DNA of 64,000 bases from JACVRU01 sp040905885 (GTDB lineage Bacteria > Actinomycetota > Thermoleophilia > Gaiellales > Gaiellaceae): contig JBBDQR010000157.1 of the NCBI GenBank assembly GCA_040905885.1, positions 1 to 64,000 of the forward strand, read 5' to 3'. The notes beneath the pieces were generated by a model. That model was not told the origin of the DNA. It was given only the letters and a program-made list of their open reading frames with translations, and did not search any database. Shown piece after piece: positions 11,201-18,113 of this stretch; position 1 is the stretch's first letter, and every line of letters begins with the position of its first letter. The position numbers and the translations under genes were made by a program.

Positions 11201-14200
11201 GGCTCGACGGCGCTGAACTTCGTGCTCGCGTCGTCGATCCCGATCGACTGGGATCCGGTGACCGCCGGCTCGGGTCTCGCGGGCCGCTCGCCGCAGACGT
11301 TCACGCTCCAGGACGTCCTCGACGACGCCGCCGCGCGGACGAACTTCTACGACCAGGTGACCCTGGGCGAGGCGCAGCTCGAGCGGACGGTGCTGCGCGG
11401 CGTGAGCTGGTCCTCCGTGCTGATCGGGAGCAAGACGATCGCCGAGGTACCGGCGCCCGGCGGTGGAACCTGGGCGGACTTCCTCGAGATCGACGACGGC
11501 GTCACCGACGCGACGACGATCCTCGGGCTCGACATCGCGGGCCGGCTGCGCTCCTCGCCCGTCGGCTCCACCCCCGTCGGCTCGACGCCCGTCGGCTCGA
11601 CCCCGGTCGGCTCCACGCTCGTCGGGGACATCGCCGGCGGGATCGCGAACACCCCGGTCGGCTCGACCCCCGTCGGGAGCACGCACTTCGCCGACACCCG
11701 GCTCGGCGAGGTCCCCCTCGACGAGATCGCCAACATCGCGGCGGTCGTCGACTGCGGCGTGCTCGGCGGCTGCTCCGGGAAGACGCTCGGCGACGCGCGC
11801 GCGGCCGGAGCGATCCTCCTGACGGCGACGCTCGCCGACCTCGCCCCGGCGATCAACCACCTGACGATCAACGAGCTCGTGATCGCGGTCGTGGGACGCG
11901 CCGGGCTCCCGTGGGAGGCGCTGCCCATCGGCGAGTTCTCCGCCTACGCCGACCCGCGGACGACGGCGCACTACACGCTCTCCTTCAAGGCGGCGTGCCC
12001 GGCGCCGACGCTCGAGGCGAGCGTCCTCCTCCCCTTCCACTTCATCCTCACTCCGGGGTCGTCGGAGCTCAGCGTCGCCGGCGGGCCGTTCACCGACATC
12101 GACGATCCGGAGACCGACGCCGTCACCGGCGCGACCTGGACGCTCGACGACACCTGCGTGGAGGGCCAGGGCGCCCAGCAGCCCGTGGCGATCCGCTTCG
12201 AGGCCACGACCGGCTCGCGGGTCGGCAGGCAGACCTCCTCCGCCGAGGTGAGCGCCGGCAGCGAGACCTTCGCGGCGAACGGCCAGGCGCCCCTCGTCGT
12301 GCAGCAGCGCGGCGAGTTCGACGACGTCACCCCCACCACGATCGAGCCCGACCGCATCTACCTCCGCCACACGCCGACGACCGGCGACGTCGACACGTAC
12401 CGGCTGCCGATCCCCGCCGAGGGGACGGTCGTGCGGGTCTTCCTCGGCCATCTGGCGACCGACCTCGACCTCGCGATGCAGATCCCGCAGCAGACGCTGC
12501 AGTCCGCTCCGGTCGGCTCGACGCCGGTCGGCTCGACGCCGATCGAGGACCGGGGCATCTCGATCACCGGCGACAACCCCGGTCTCCCGCCCGAGGGCCT
12601 CCAGGACATCCCGGTGGGCTCGACTCCCGTCGGGTCGACGCCCGTCGGGAGCACTTCGATCAACCGGGGCACGACTGACGAGGTCGTCGAGGTGGTCTCG
12701 AACGGCGAGACGGGTTTCTACACGATCCGGGTCGTCGGCTACAACGGTGCGTCGGCCGCCGACGGCTACACGCTCCGCGTGCAGCAGACGGCTCCTCCCG
12801 AGCTACCCCCCTGCCCCCCGCGCTCGTTCGAGTTCGACACAGACCCGTACGGCTCCGGCGACCAGGCCGAGGTGCCGGTGACGCTGCCCGATCCGGCGTC
12901 GCTGCCGGCCGGCACGAAGACGCTGTTCCTGCTCCTCGACAACCAGCTGCGCGACCTGTACGGCCGCGCCGAGGTCGACGCGCTGCTCGCGGCGCTCGAT
13001 CCGATGACGCCCACGAACGTGACCGCGCACCCGCTCGTGCAGGGCGTACCGCTTCGGCTCGACGGGAACCCCGCGGTCGCGCAGGCGATCCGGGCGCTGA
13101 ACGACGACCCGTGCGCGAGCCCGAACGACTTCGTGCGGGCGGTCAACGACGCGCTCGTCCCCTACCGGGGGGCGCTCGACGACCTCGAGTACGTCGTCTT
13201 CCTCGGCACGAACGAGGCCTTCCCGATGGGCTGGAAGCGCGACCGGGTCACGCTCTCGAACGCGACCGACTACGCCGCGAGCCTGCTCTTCACGACGGAG
13301 AACGGGACGAAGGCGAATGCGTCCTACGCCGCCGCCTTCAAGGGCTACGTCATGACGGACGACGTGTACACCTCGCTCACGGAGCGGCCCTTCCTGGGCG
13401 AGTCGTTCCCGCTCCCCGACCTGGCCAGCGGCCGCCTGCTCGAGACACCGCAGGACATGGTCGCGCAGATGACGCAGTTCGTCGCGTCGGGCGGCGTCTA
13501 CGACCCGACGACGGCCCGCAGCTACACGGCCGCGTACGACTTCCTGCTCGACGGAGGCACGAGCGTCAACAACCGCTTCGAGACCCAGTTCGGGCTCCTC
13601 AACACGCTGGCCAGGCTGACCGACACTTGGGACGCCACGCAGGTCATCACCGACTACTTCTCGGCCGCCGACCCGGCCGAACTCGGCGCCGTCTGGGGTC
13701 ACTACGACCACTTCCGGATGCAGCCGGCGGCCGGGACGGAACTCGTCTCGACGGAGTCGATCGCGCTCGACCCGCTCGTCGGGGAGCGCTTCCCCGGGCG
13801 CATCGCCTTCACCGTGGGCTGCAACGCCGGCCAGAACGTTGCCGACACCTTGATCCGCAACTTCTCCTCGAGCCCGCTCGTGGCGGAGGACCAGGCGCGC
13901 CGGCTGCGCGACTGGGCGCAGAGCTGGGCGCATCAGGGCACTGCCGTCTACATCGGCAACACGAGCTTCGGCTACGGCGACACCGACTTCGTCGCGCTGT
14001 CCGAGAAGCTGGGCGACTTCTTCGCCGAGCGCCTCCCCCAGGACACGAGCATGGGCCAGAAGCTCGTGGCGGTGAAGCACGAGTACTTCAACCAGATGGG
14101 CACCTACGGCGTGTTCGACGAGAAGGCGCTCGTCGAGTGGACGCTCTTCGGGCTGCCGCACTACCGCCCGAGCTCCGGCACGACCCCGACCTTCCCCGCG

Positions 14201-15571
14201 GCCCCCGCGACCTCGCCCGATCCGGACACCGGGCTCGAGTCCGCGGCGCTGACGCTCACCTCGGCCCAGCTGGCGAAGACGCGCGTGGACGGGCCGCCGG
14301 GTGGACGCGGGACGTTCTGGCAGGCGGCCGACGGAAGCACGCACTCACAGCCGTACCGGCAGCCGCAGTCCGTGCACTTCTTCGACCAGACCGTGGCCGG
14401 GCACGAGCTCCGCGGAGCGATGATCAAGAGCCTGGCCTCGACGAACTTCGAGGTCGATCCGCACCTGCACATCCCGACGGTCGACAACCAGGCACACGAG
14501 CCCGAGCCGGTCGGCTTCACGAACACCTTCTTCCCGGCGAACCACGTCAGCGTCACCGAGACGGCCGGGCGGTCGATCGTGACGGTCGTGGACAGCCAGC
14601 AGCGGCCGACGGTCCCGCTCTCGGAGAACGTCGCGACGCGGCTGATCACCGGCATCGGCCTGAAGCTCTTCTACGCGCCTGACGGCGCCGCGGACGGCCC
14701 GCCGCCGGTCTTCGTCGAGTCTGGCGCCACGCGCGTGGGCACCGAGCTGACGCTCTTCGCGCGGCTGCGCGGCAACCCGCTCGTCGTCGAGGCGCTCGTG
14801 ACGCAGGACGGCGTCTCCTGGCAGCTCGTCTCCCTGACCAACACGCCCGGGACCGACGTCTGGACGGCGACGCACACGCTGGCGACCGACGCCGACGCCG
14901 ACATGCTCTTCGACGCGGTCAACGGGTTCGGCCGCGTCGCGTACACGACCGCCAAGGGCGCGCTGCACCGGTCCGTGCCGGCACCGGAGGCGAACGACGA
15001 GCTCGAGGTCATCATCGAGAGCCCGCCGGAGGGCGCGGTCTACACGAAGGGCCAGGGCGTCCAGGCCCTCTACGGCTGCATCGGCGCGTTCGTCACCCTC
15101 TGCCAGGGCCCGGTGGGCCACGGCGGCGCGGTCGACACGAACACGGTCGGCGAGCGCGCATTCACCGTGCAGGCCCGGAACGTGAGCGGCGCCGAGGACT
15201 CCGACACGAACATCTACTTCGTCCATTACTCGTTCAGCGGCTTCTTCTCGCCCATCGCCAACCCGCCGGTGCTCAACACCGTCAAGGGCGGATCCGCGGT
15301 GCCGGTGAAGTTCAGCCTCGGAGGCGACCAGGGCCTCGCGATCTTCGCGCCCGGATATCCGAAGTCGCAGGTCATGGGATGTGACGGCTCGGATCTCAAC
15401 TCCGTCACCGACACGCTGACCGCAGGCTCGAGCTCGTTGCAGTACGACCCGGCGACCGATCGCTACACCTACGTCTGGAAGACGGAGAAGGCCTGGGCCG
15501 GGCTCTGCCGGAAGCTGATCCTCCGCCTCAACGACGGCACCGACCACATAGCGCTGTTCAAGTTCAAGTAG
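5276..15571 (+). CDS. Giant exported multidomain protein: beta-helices, propeller, PVGST repeats, C25 (gingipain-like) peptidase region, PxKF end
   Basis: A 3431-residue protein with a signal peptide (cleavage likely after ALA near residue 26). Regions in order: a CSLREA-type segment with DCTLREAITAAN and a right-handed beta-helix rich in NVIAGN-like turns (to about 440); an Ig-like module (about 475-560); six propeller blades of the type IAFxSxRDGNxEIYxMNADG (about 721-982); two further beta-helices, each opening with GSLRQAILDANAN (about 995 and 1425); 22 PVGST pentads between about 1919 and 2460; a pre-peptidase-like beta module with pentads in it; and a caspase/gingipain-like region (about 2520-2960) with His2809 in WGHYDHF and Cys2849 in FTVGCNAG. 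It ends with a PxKF-type domain (SAVPVKFSLGG to FKFK). GTG start with a strong ribosome site. Probably a surface or secreted protease or adhesin; domain identities are from motif recognition. Confidence 0.85.
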   Translation: MRLGRGGSAVAVAAVAVAAFTPDALAGVFTVNSAADPGDGVCTVADCTLREAITAANADAIADSIVFSIGGGGTHTISIAAGQPVLLLSEPAEIDATTQPTYAGTPLITLDGVGAAASLAAGLWANKTVTIKGFQIVRFPQAGIILSGGGAVRANYIGTNTAGADVGNGGSGIVVSGGSATIGSGAVPGDRNVIAGNGTDSNDHAGIWIDSNGSAVEDNYIGTDPSGTVAVPNTRGMWIFGDSNTVGGDASSEVNLISGNTFTGITLSGTGNLVQGNRIGTTADGTSPLGNGGDGLLFANTASANTISGNVIAHSAGSGLFIFSPASQNSILGNRFFGNGLLGIDLQPGGVTTNDLGTFDGDSGANTLQNFPDLDNATFIGDVLQVHGMLDSAAEATFTIEIFQNPACDGTHGEGRHLAHTSPGNTTGGSGLLDFTMNFFADPANGQVVTATATDANGNSSEFSNCVTADVLDTQITAGPSDYSQTDAATFSFTSQADGATFQCSLDGAGFTSCSSPHTVSGPLAEGPHRFEVRAVLGGGDEVDPSPAVYRWTVDTVASAGTLDQHNGRVLSTNQGRSIGGPDNPRLAQIFTPSVTGELPEASVGLRCATTPGTIEASIRATNGGIPDDAQILATDTAAVGTGNAFTRFQFSPAPVLAAGTAYALVLTYSAGSGCYAFMAEDTYPGLVYWDDDSGNTSSGWTVNAAEEDVGFATFVVEPPKEIAFYSTRDGNYEVYLMNADGSGQTNVTNDPAGDLYADLSPDLAEIAFQSDRHGNWEIYRMNADGSSVTRLTENSAADQVPDWSPDGSQIVFQTDRDGNEEIYVMTSSGGDVTRLTTNTTNDNHPVWSPDGTKIAFYSVRDGNNEIYVMNADGTGQTRLTNDPANDSAPSWSPDGTKIAFQSDREGSFDIYVMNAADGAGVTRLTDDAADDFNPDWSSTGDRIAFTSRRDGNEEIYAMNADGTGEGNLTNAAGNDAAPDWGGEPAAPPPSTETFVVTNTGDAGDGSLRQAILDANANPGADRIEFAIVEDPPFVIDLASALPTVTDPVSIDATTQPEWDGAPVVRIDGADTESANGILLGPGSGGSTVAGLIVTNFDGSGIVASSDGNLVDGNYVGTDGTEDLGNGLWGVHVDGFENHVEDNVISGNGNSGVRLLLEDENVVERNHIGTNAAGDAAIPNGEAGISIESSAQNEIRDNVISGNTYWGIAVATSGDGNFIYDNKIGVAADGVSPLGNGLHGISVTSSDFTIVGDNGTVPEGVPAGGPNTIAYNGGDGVRVESGGGNRIVANSIHDNTELGINLFEGANGDQGAPEIQSIEFSAESTDEVDILTNFVAPRPGTYRVDYYANDECDGPDGGEGKRHLGHDLTTAETGSSSIDSTNFGPVAVGDVITATVSSPVADDEEGTHPLNTSEFSACFTVAAPGFVVTNTNDSGAGSLRQAILDANANEGPDTIRFAITGAGPHVITPSTPLPDVTGPTTIDGYTQAGASPNTLAMGSDAVLKIVISGANMPASPPSHAGISLTGTDSLVRGLVINGPFTYGIRVEGSGNAVRGNFIGTNAAGTAAAGVTQYGVAVSGSGAAGNSVGGSAPANRNVISGAHNSSLGGSGVSISLGAFGNSVVGNYIGTNAAGTAALPNDGGLNIISGAFGNTVGGESAAAGNVIAGNLQEGIHLQQDGTANNMILSNRIGVSAGGFALGNGGSGVQMAFSFTGPADTLIADNEIAYNGGIGVRPDGPGHAILANSIHDNGGLGIDLGSSGVTPNDTSETDGFQNFPVLNTVQIPDEGPQTITGTLDSTPGAGFTIEFFSSDSCDPSGNGEGQTFLGSISVETDVEFGTDSFQFAPETAIPGERVVTATATRSEGSTSEFSACAAVIAAVEDLRVTVQESTLPSGWDSIALSAFPASALPFFAGPLTSPVGSTPVGSTPVGSTPVGSTPVGSTPVGSTPVGSTPVGSTPVGSTPVGSTGLAGIPVGSTALNFVLASSIPIDWDPVTAGSGLAGRSPQTFTLQDVLDDAAARTNFYDQVTLGEAQLERTVLRGVSWSSVLIGSKTIAEVPAPGGGTWADFLEIDDGVTDATTILGLDIAGRLRSSPVGSTPVGSTPVGSTPVGSTLVGDIAGGIANTPVGSTPVGSTHFADTRLGEVPLDEIANIAAVVDCGVLGGCSGKTLGDARAAGAILLTATLADLAPAINHLTINELVIAVVGRAGLPWEALPIGEFSAYADPRTTAHYTLSFKAACPAPTLEASVLLPFHFILTPGSSELSVAGGPFTDIDDPETDAVTGATWTLDDTCVEGQGAQQPVAIRFEATTGSRVGRQTSSAEVSAGSETFAANGQAPLVVQQRGEFDDVTPTTIEPDRIYLRHTPTTGDVDTYRLPIPAEGTVVRVFLGHLATDLDLAMQIPQQTLQSAPVGSTPVGSTPIEDRGISITGDNPGLPPEGLQDIPVGSTPVGSTPVGSTSINRGTTDEVVEVVSNGETGFYTIRVVGYNGASAADGYTLRVQQTAPPELPPCPPRSFEFDTDPYGSGDQAEVPVTLPDPASLPAGTKTLFLLLDNQLRDLYGRAEVDALLAALDPMTPTNVTAHPLVQGVPLRLDGNPAVAQAIRALNDDPCASPNDFVRAVNDALVPYRGALDDLEYVVFLGTNEAFPMGWKRDRVTLSNATDYAASLLFTTENGTKANASYAAAFKGYVMTDDVYTSLTERPFLGESFPLPDLASGRLLETPQDMVAQMTQFVASGGVYDPTTARSYTAAYDFLLDGGTSVNNRFETQFGLLNTLARLTDTWDATQVITDYFSAADPAELGAVWGHYDHFRMQPAAGTELVSTESIALDPLVGERFPGRIAFTVGCNAGQNVADTLIRNFSSSPLVAEDQARRLRDWAQSWAHQGTAVYIGNTSFGYGDTDFVALSEKLGDFFAERLPQDTSMGQKLVAVKHEYFNQMGTYGVFDEKALVEWTLFGLPHYRPSSGTTPTFPAAPATSPDPDTGLESAALTLTSAQLAKTRVDGPPGGRGTFWQAADGSTHSQPYRQPQSVHFFDQTVAGHELRGAMIKSLASTNFEVDPHLHIPTVDNQAHEPEPVGFTNTFFPANHVSVTETAGRSIVTVVDSQQRPTVPLSENVATRLITGIGLKLFYAPDGAADGPPPVFVESGATRVGTELTLFARLRGNPLVVEALVTQDGVSWQLVSLTNTPGTDVWTATHTLATDADADMLFDAVNGFGRVAYTTAKGALHRSVPAPEANDELEVIIESPPEGAVYTKGQGVQALYGCIGAFVTLCQGPVGHGGAVDTNTVGERAFTVQARNVSGAEDSDTNIYFVHYSFSGFFSPIANPPVLNTVKGGSAVPVKFSLGGDQGLAIFAPGYPKSQVMGCDGSDLNSVTDTLTAGSSSLQYDPATDRYTYVWKTEKAWAGLCRKLILRLNDGTDHIALFKFK
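11030..11209 (+). repeat. PVGST pentapeptide-coding tandem array (10 units plus 1)
   Basis: Ten head-to-tail 15-base units, each encoding PVGST (residues 1919-1968), are followed by GLAGI and an eleventh PVGST. Third codon positions vary (ccc/ccg, gtc/gtg/gtt, tcg/tcc), so the peptide is conserved more than the DNA. This argues for selection on the peptide rather than recent slippage. Confidence 0.9.
11558..11683 (+). repeat. PVGST pentapeptide-coding arrays (4 plus 2 units)
   Basis: Four PVGST units (11558-11617) are followed by LVGD and a short linker, then two more units (11654-11683). They lie inside the same giant gene, 350 bases after the first array. Confidence 0.9.
12509..12655 (+). 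repeat. PVGST pentapeptide-coding arrays (2 plus 3 units)
   Basis: Two units (12509-12538) and three units (12611-12655) sit within a segment that otherwise reads like a pre-peptidase C-terminal beta-sandwich (DTYRLPIPAEGT, LATDLDLAM, TGFYTIRVVGYNG). The pentads therefore appear to occupy loops of a folded module. Confidence 0.85.
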
Positions 15572-15586
15572 ACCGACTAGCGACCG

Positions 15587-15991
15587 CTAATGCTGCTCGG
15601 CGGTGCGCCTGGCGAGCGTCTCGAGCAGCTTCCAGGCGATGCTGGCGTTCGTCTCGACGATCGGCCGGAACTCCCACGAGGTCAGCCCGAGCGCCAGGAT
15701 GTCCGTCTCGGCCGTCACGGTCGCCGTGCGCGGAGCCTCGGCGATCAGCGCGATCTCGCCGAGATAGTCGCCTGCTCCGAGGCGGCGGACCTCCTCGCCG
15801 TCGACCTCGACGCGCGCCTCGCCCTGCTCGATCACGAAGAAGCCGACGCCGGTCTGGCCCTCCTCGGCGATCACGTCGCCGGAGGAGAAGCGCCGTTCCT
15901 TCATCGTGTTCGCGATGTCGCGCAGGTCGCGGGCGTCCAGACCCGCGAAGAGGGGCACCCTCTTGAGCAGCTCGATCCGGTTCTCGTCCAT
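15587..15991 (-). CDS. Cyclic nucleotide-binding domain protein (Crp-type sensor domain only)
   Basis: A 134-residue protein made of a single cNMP-binding beta-barrel. It has the leading helix (KRVPLFAGLDARDLRDIA), the barrel strands (GDVIAEEGQTGVGFFVIEQG) and the phosphate-binding-cassette region GDYLGEIALIAEAPRTATVTA, with GEIAL and the Arg expected to contact the cyclic phosphate. There is no helix-turn-helix, so it is probably not a transcription factor itself. It could respond to cAMP from the cyclase at 1.4-5.2 kb, but that link is only positional. The ATG at 15991 has no ribosome site; TAGACT sits 7 bases upstream. It converges with the giant gene, 15 bases apart. Confidence 0.85.
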   Translation of the reverse strand: MDENRIELLKRVPLFAGLDARDLRDIANTMKERRFSSGDVIAEEGQTGVGFFVIEQGEARVEVDGEEVRRLGAGDYLGEIALIAEAPRTATVTAETDILALGLTSWEFRPIVETNASIAWKLLETLARRTAEQH

Positions 15992-15998
15992 GCGCGAG

Positions 15999-16004
15999 AG
16001 TCTA
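15999..16004 (-). promoter_or_regulatory. Putative -10 box (TAGACT) for leaderless cNMP-protein mRNA
   Basis: TAGACT on the minus strand ends 7 bases before the ATG of the cNMP-binding protein, with no Shine-Dalgarno sequence between. The pattern matches several other operon-leading genes in the window. Confidence 0.4.
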
Positions 16005-16022
16005 TTTGACGGACACCGCGTC

Positions 16023-16028
16023 TACACT
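16023..16028 (+). promoter_or_regulatory. Putative -10 box (TACACT) of tRNA-Ala(TGC)
   Basis: TACACT lies 9 bases before the mature 5' end of the tRNA. The identical hexamer lies 12 bases before the other tRNA-Ala gene on the minus strand (44985-44990). No convincing -35 was seen. Confidence 0.45.
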
Positions 16029-16037
16029 GGAGCCTGC

Positions 16038-16110
16038 GGGGCGTTAGCTCAGCTGGGAGAGCGCCGGCTTTGCAAGCCGGAGGTCGCCGGTTCGATCCCG
16101 GCACGCTCCA
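16038..16110 (+). tRNA. tRNA-Ala (anticodon TGC)
   Basis: A 73-nt cloverleaf. The acceptor is GGGGCGT paired with ACGCTCC and carries the G3:U70 wobble that marks alanine tRNAs. The D arm is GCTCAGCTGGGAGAGC, the anticodon stem CCGGC/GCCGG holds loop TTTGCAA, and the T arm contains GGTTCGATCC. The discriminator is A; CCA is not encoded (TCG follows). Confidence 0.97.
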
Positions 16111-16121
16111 TCGGCCCGGCC

Positions 16122-17267
16122 TCACAGCTCCCCGTCGGGCACGACGCCGCGGTTGATGCTCGCGACCTGCTCGGCCGTGAACGGCGGGCGGGAGAGCTCC
16201 TCGCGGAGGTGGAACGCGCGGAACAGGTGGGCGATGTAGTGCATCCGCTGGTCGAAGTCCGACCAGTCGCGCGCGCCGCAGTCGTCTCGGGCCGGCGGCA
16301 CCGGCTCGAACCGCGCGAGCAGCTCGGTCAGCTCCGCCAGCCCTGGCTCGAGCAGCACCTCCGGGTACGGGTCGGCCAGATGCGTCCCGAGCGCCAGCAC
16401 GCGGTCCGGCAGGGACAGGACCATGAGGCAGTCGCTGATCGCCTCGCGCGCGACCCCGCTCGCGGCACGCTGCGTTCCCGCGGCGACGAGCCAGGCGGCC
16501 GCGGCGCCGGTCCGGCGGCGAGCCGGCCCCCAGCACGCCGCCGAAGGGAAGAGCGCCTCGAGCGCGCGACGTCCCAGATCCTCATGCGTCGCGTACGGCG
16601 CGTCGAGCGCCTCACGGATCTCCGGCTGCAGGCGCGCCTGCTCGTGGAGGCCGATCTCGAGGTTCGCGAGGACGGCGAGCTCGACGCGCCGGTTCGGATC
16701 GCGCTCGACCCGCGCGCGCTCGTACCGCGCGAACGCCCGGCGGAGATACTCCTGACCGTCGGGCGGCTCGCCCGGCCGCAGCCCGTCGAGGAAGCGCCGG
16801 AACGCGGGCCCACCGGGCTCCGCGTCGGCGGCGCACTCGTGGAGGTAGCGCGCGAACTCGAGCCCGATCTCCTCGAAGACCCTGAGGTTCCCCCGCACCA
16901 CGGCGTCGCTCGCTCGCTCGAAGGCGGCGAAGGGAGTGTGCAGCTCGGCCGTCAGCCGCCCGAGCCGCGTGTCGCGCCGAAAGAGGCCGCGGCGCAGCAG
17001 CCGGCGCCACAGCGTCGCGAGCGGATGGAGCAGCCAGCGGCGCGCTCCGAGCCGCCTGCCGAGCTGCGCGAGCAGGTCCTCCCCCCGGATCGTCCGCCCG
17101 GCCTGTCGAGAGGCCCAGGTCGCGTACGTGCACCAGTTCGCGCCTCCCCCGGTTCGCGCCGCATATGCGGCGGCAAGGCGCCAGTAGCAGTGCGTGATCT
17201 CGAGGTTGCGGACGACCGGGTCGGCGATCGCGGCGATGCGCCGAGCCTCGCCCGGGGTCGGCTCGAT
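16122..17267 (-). CDS. Conserved protein of unknown function, Trp/Cys-rich N-terminus, probable AUC start
   Basis: A protein of about 381 residues that I do not recognise. The first ATG/GTG/TTG in frame is the GTG at 16901, but the frame stays open upstream and looks clearly coding: the segment NLEITHCYWRLAAAYAARTG, then GGGANWCTYATWASRQAG and TIRGEDLL, rich in Trp and Cys and without the Arg-rich look of shadow frames. The best start is ATC at 17267, preceded by GGAG with 7-base spacing and by the stop of the papain-like protease gene. The body is helical and acidic (LARYEL-type helices, WSDFDQRMHYIAHLFRAFH near the end). No signal peptide or membrane segment is seen. It is translationally adjacent to the protease, so they probably act together. 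A sequencing error near 17.2 kb could also explain the missing start. Confidence 0.6.
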   Translation of the reverse strand: MEPTPGEARRIAAIADPVVRNLEITHCYWRLAAAYAARTGGGANWCTYATWASRQAGRTIRGEDLLAQLGRRLGARRWLLHPLATLWRRLLRRGLFRRDTRLGRLTAELHTPFAAFERASDAVVRGNLRVFEEIGLEFARYLHECAADAEPGGPAFRRFLDGLRPGEPPDGQEYLRRAFARYERARVERDPNRRVELAVLANLEIGLHEQARLQPEIREALDAPYATHEDLGRRALEALFPSAACWGPARRRTGAAAAWLVAAGTQRAASGVAREAISDCLMVLSLPDRVLALGTHLADPYPEVLLEPGLAELTELLARFEPVPPARDDCGARDWSDFDQRMHYIAHLFRAFHLREELSRPPFTAEQVASINRGVVPDGEL

Positions 17268-17268
17268 C

Positions 17269-18093
17269 TCAGATCTCCACGCCGTAGGCCTCCGTGAACG
17301 CCTCCTGGGCGTAGGCGAGCGAGGCGTAGGCGAAGCCCTTGTCGCCCCAGCGTGTGCCCCAGCTGTTCCGGACGATGAACCGGTCCGGCGTGTAACCGAC
17401 GATCGCGACCGCGTGCCCGCCGCGCTTCGTCTTGGGCTGGTACTGGTCGAGGTTGCCGCCGTTGAAGGTGGCCTCGTCCCAGGTCCGGTCGACGTCGAGG
17501 CGCGTCAGGATCGGCCCCTTGGTCGCGAGCCACGAGCGCCAGTCCGAGAGGTTCGTATCGAGGTTGAAGTAGGCGAGGACCTTGCGCAGGGCGGCGATCG
17601 CGTAGAACGTCTTCGCCTCCTTGGGATAGAGCTTGCCCGAGGCGAAGGGAAGGGTGCTGTCGCGGACGACGCCGAACTTGCGCGCGATGTCGAGCGCCGT
17701 CTTCAGGCTCGTTCCCTCCGTCTCGATGAACGTCGTCGGACGCGTGATGAACGGATCGGTCTCCTTTGCGGCCATCCAGATGAAGCGCGGCGAGAGCAAA
17801 GCGCTCTCGGGCAGGCGCTTCGCCTTGACGAAGTGCCAGCGCAGCACCGAGTCGGCGGTCGCCCAGCCGACGCAGGAGCCGGTCGTCCCCTGGTCGCCGA
17901 TCCTCCACCACGAGGCCCGCAGGTCCTTCGAGGCCGGGATCGGAGGCGCGGCGGCGACGAGGTCCGCCTCCTCCGCGGTCTCGTAGGTCCAGTCCTGCTC
18001 GGGCTTCGGCGATGGCCTGCAGTTGAGGATCCGCTTCGGCTGCGGGGGCCGACGCTTCGGTTGCCGTTTGGTCGTCCGTCGTGCGCGTGCCAT
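17269..18093 (-). CDS. Papain-like (C1A family) cysteine protease
   Basis: A 274-residue C1-family peptidase. The catalytic Cys is in GDQGTTGSCVGWATA, the His in GGHAVAIVGYTPD, and the Asn in FIVRNSWGTRWGDKGFAY; all three match the papain order. The N-terminus is very basic (MARARRTTKRQPKRRPPQPK) and lacks a hydrophobic signal, so any export would be unconventional. No long propeptide is present, and the mature-like domain begins near residue 45. The ATG at 18093 has a strong ribosome site (AGGAGG, spacing 7), so a longer upstream frame is rejected. The unknown protein follows directly on the same strand, and a lipoprotein and a pentapeptide-repeat membrane protein lie upstream. Confidence 0.88.
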   Translation of the reverse strand: MARARRTTKRQPKRRPPQPKRILNCRPSPKPEQDWTYETAEEADLVAAAPPIPASKDLRASWWRIGDQGTTGSCVGWATADSVLRWHFVKAKRLPESALLSPRFIWMAAKETDPFITRPTTFIETEGTSLKTALDIARKFGVVRDSTLPFASGKLYPKEAKTFYAIAALRKVLAYFNLDTNLSDWRSWLATKGPILTRLDVDRTWDEATFNGGNLDQYQPKTKRGGHAVAIVGYTPDRFIVRNSWGTRWGDKGFAYASLAYAQEAFTEAYGVEI

Positions 18094-18113
18094 CTCGTAC
18101 CTCCTCTTTGTCC

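Noticed and set aside
11030..12655. The 15-base direct repeats as a possible CRISPR array
   Set aside because: Units abut without unique spacers, stay in reading frame and encode PVGST; no cas genes are near.
7816..12678. A 1620-codon second plus-strand frame within the giant gene
   Set aside because: It is composed of Arg/Gly/Asp/His runs with no domains and lies in the shifted frame of a clearly coding protein with signal peptide, beta-helix, propeller and repeat structure.
16005..16011. TTGACG as the -35 box of tRNA-Ala(TGC)
   Set aside because: Its spacing to TACACT is only 11 bases, too short for a functional -35/-10 pair.
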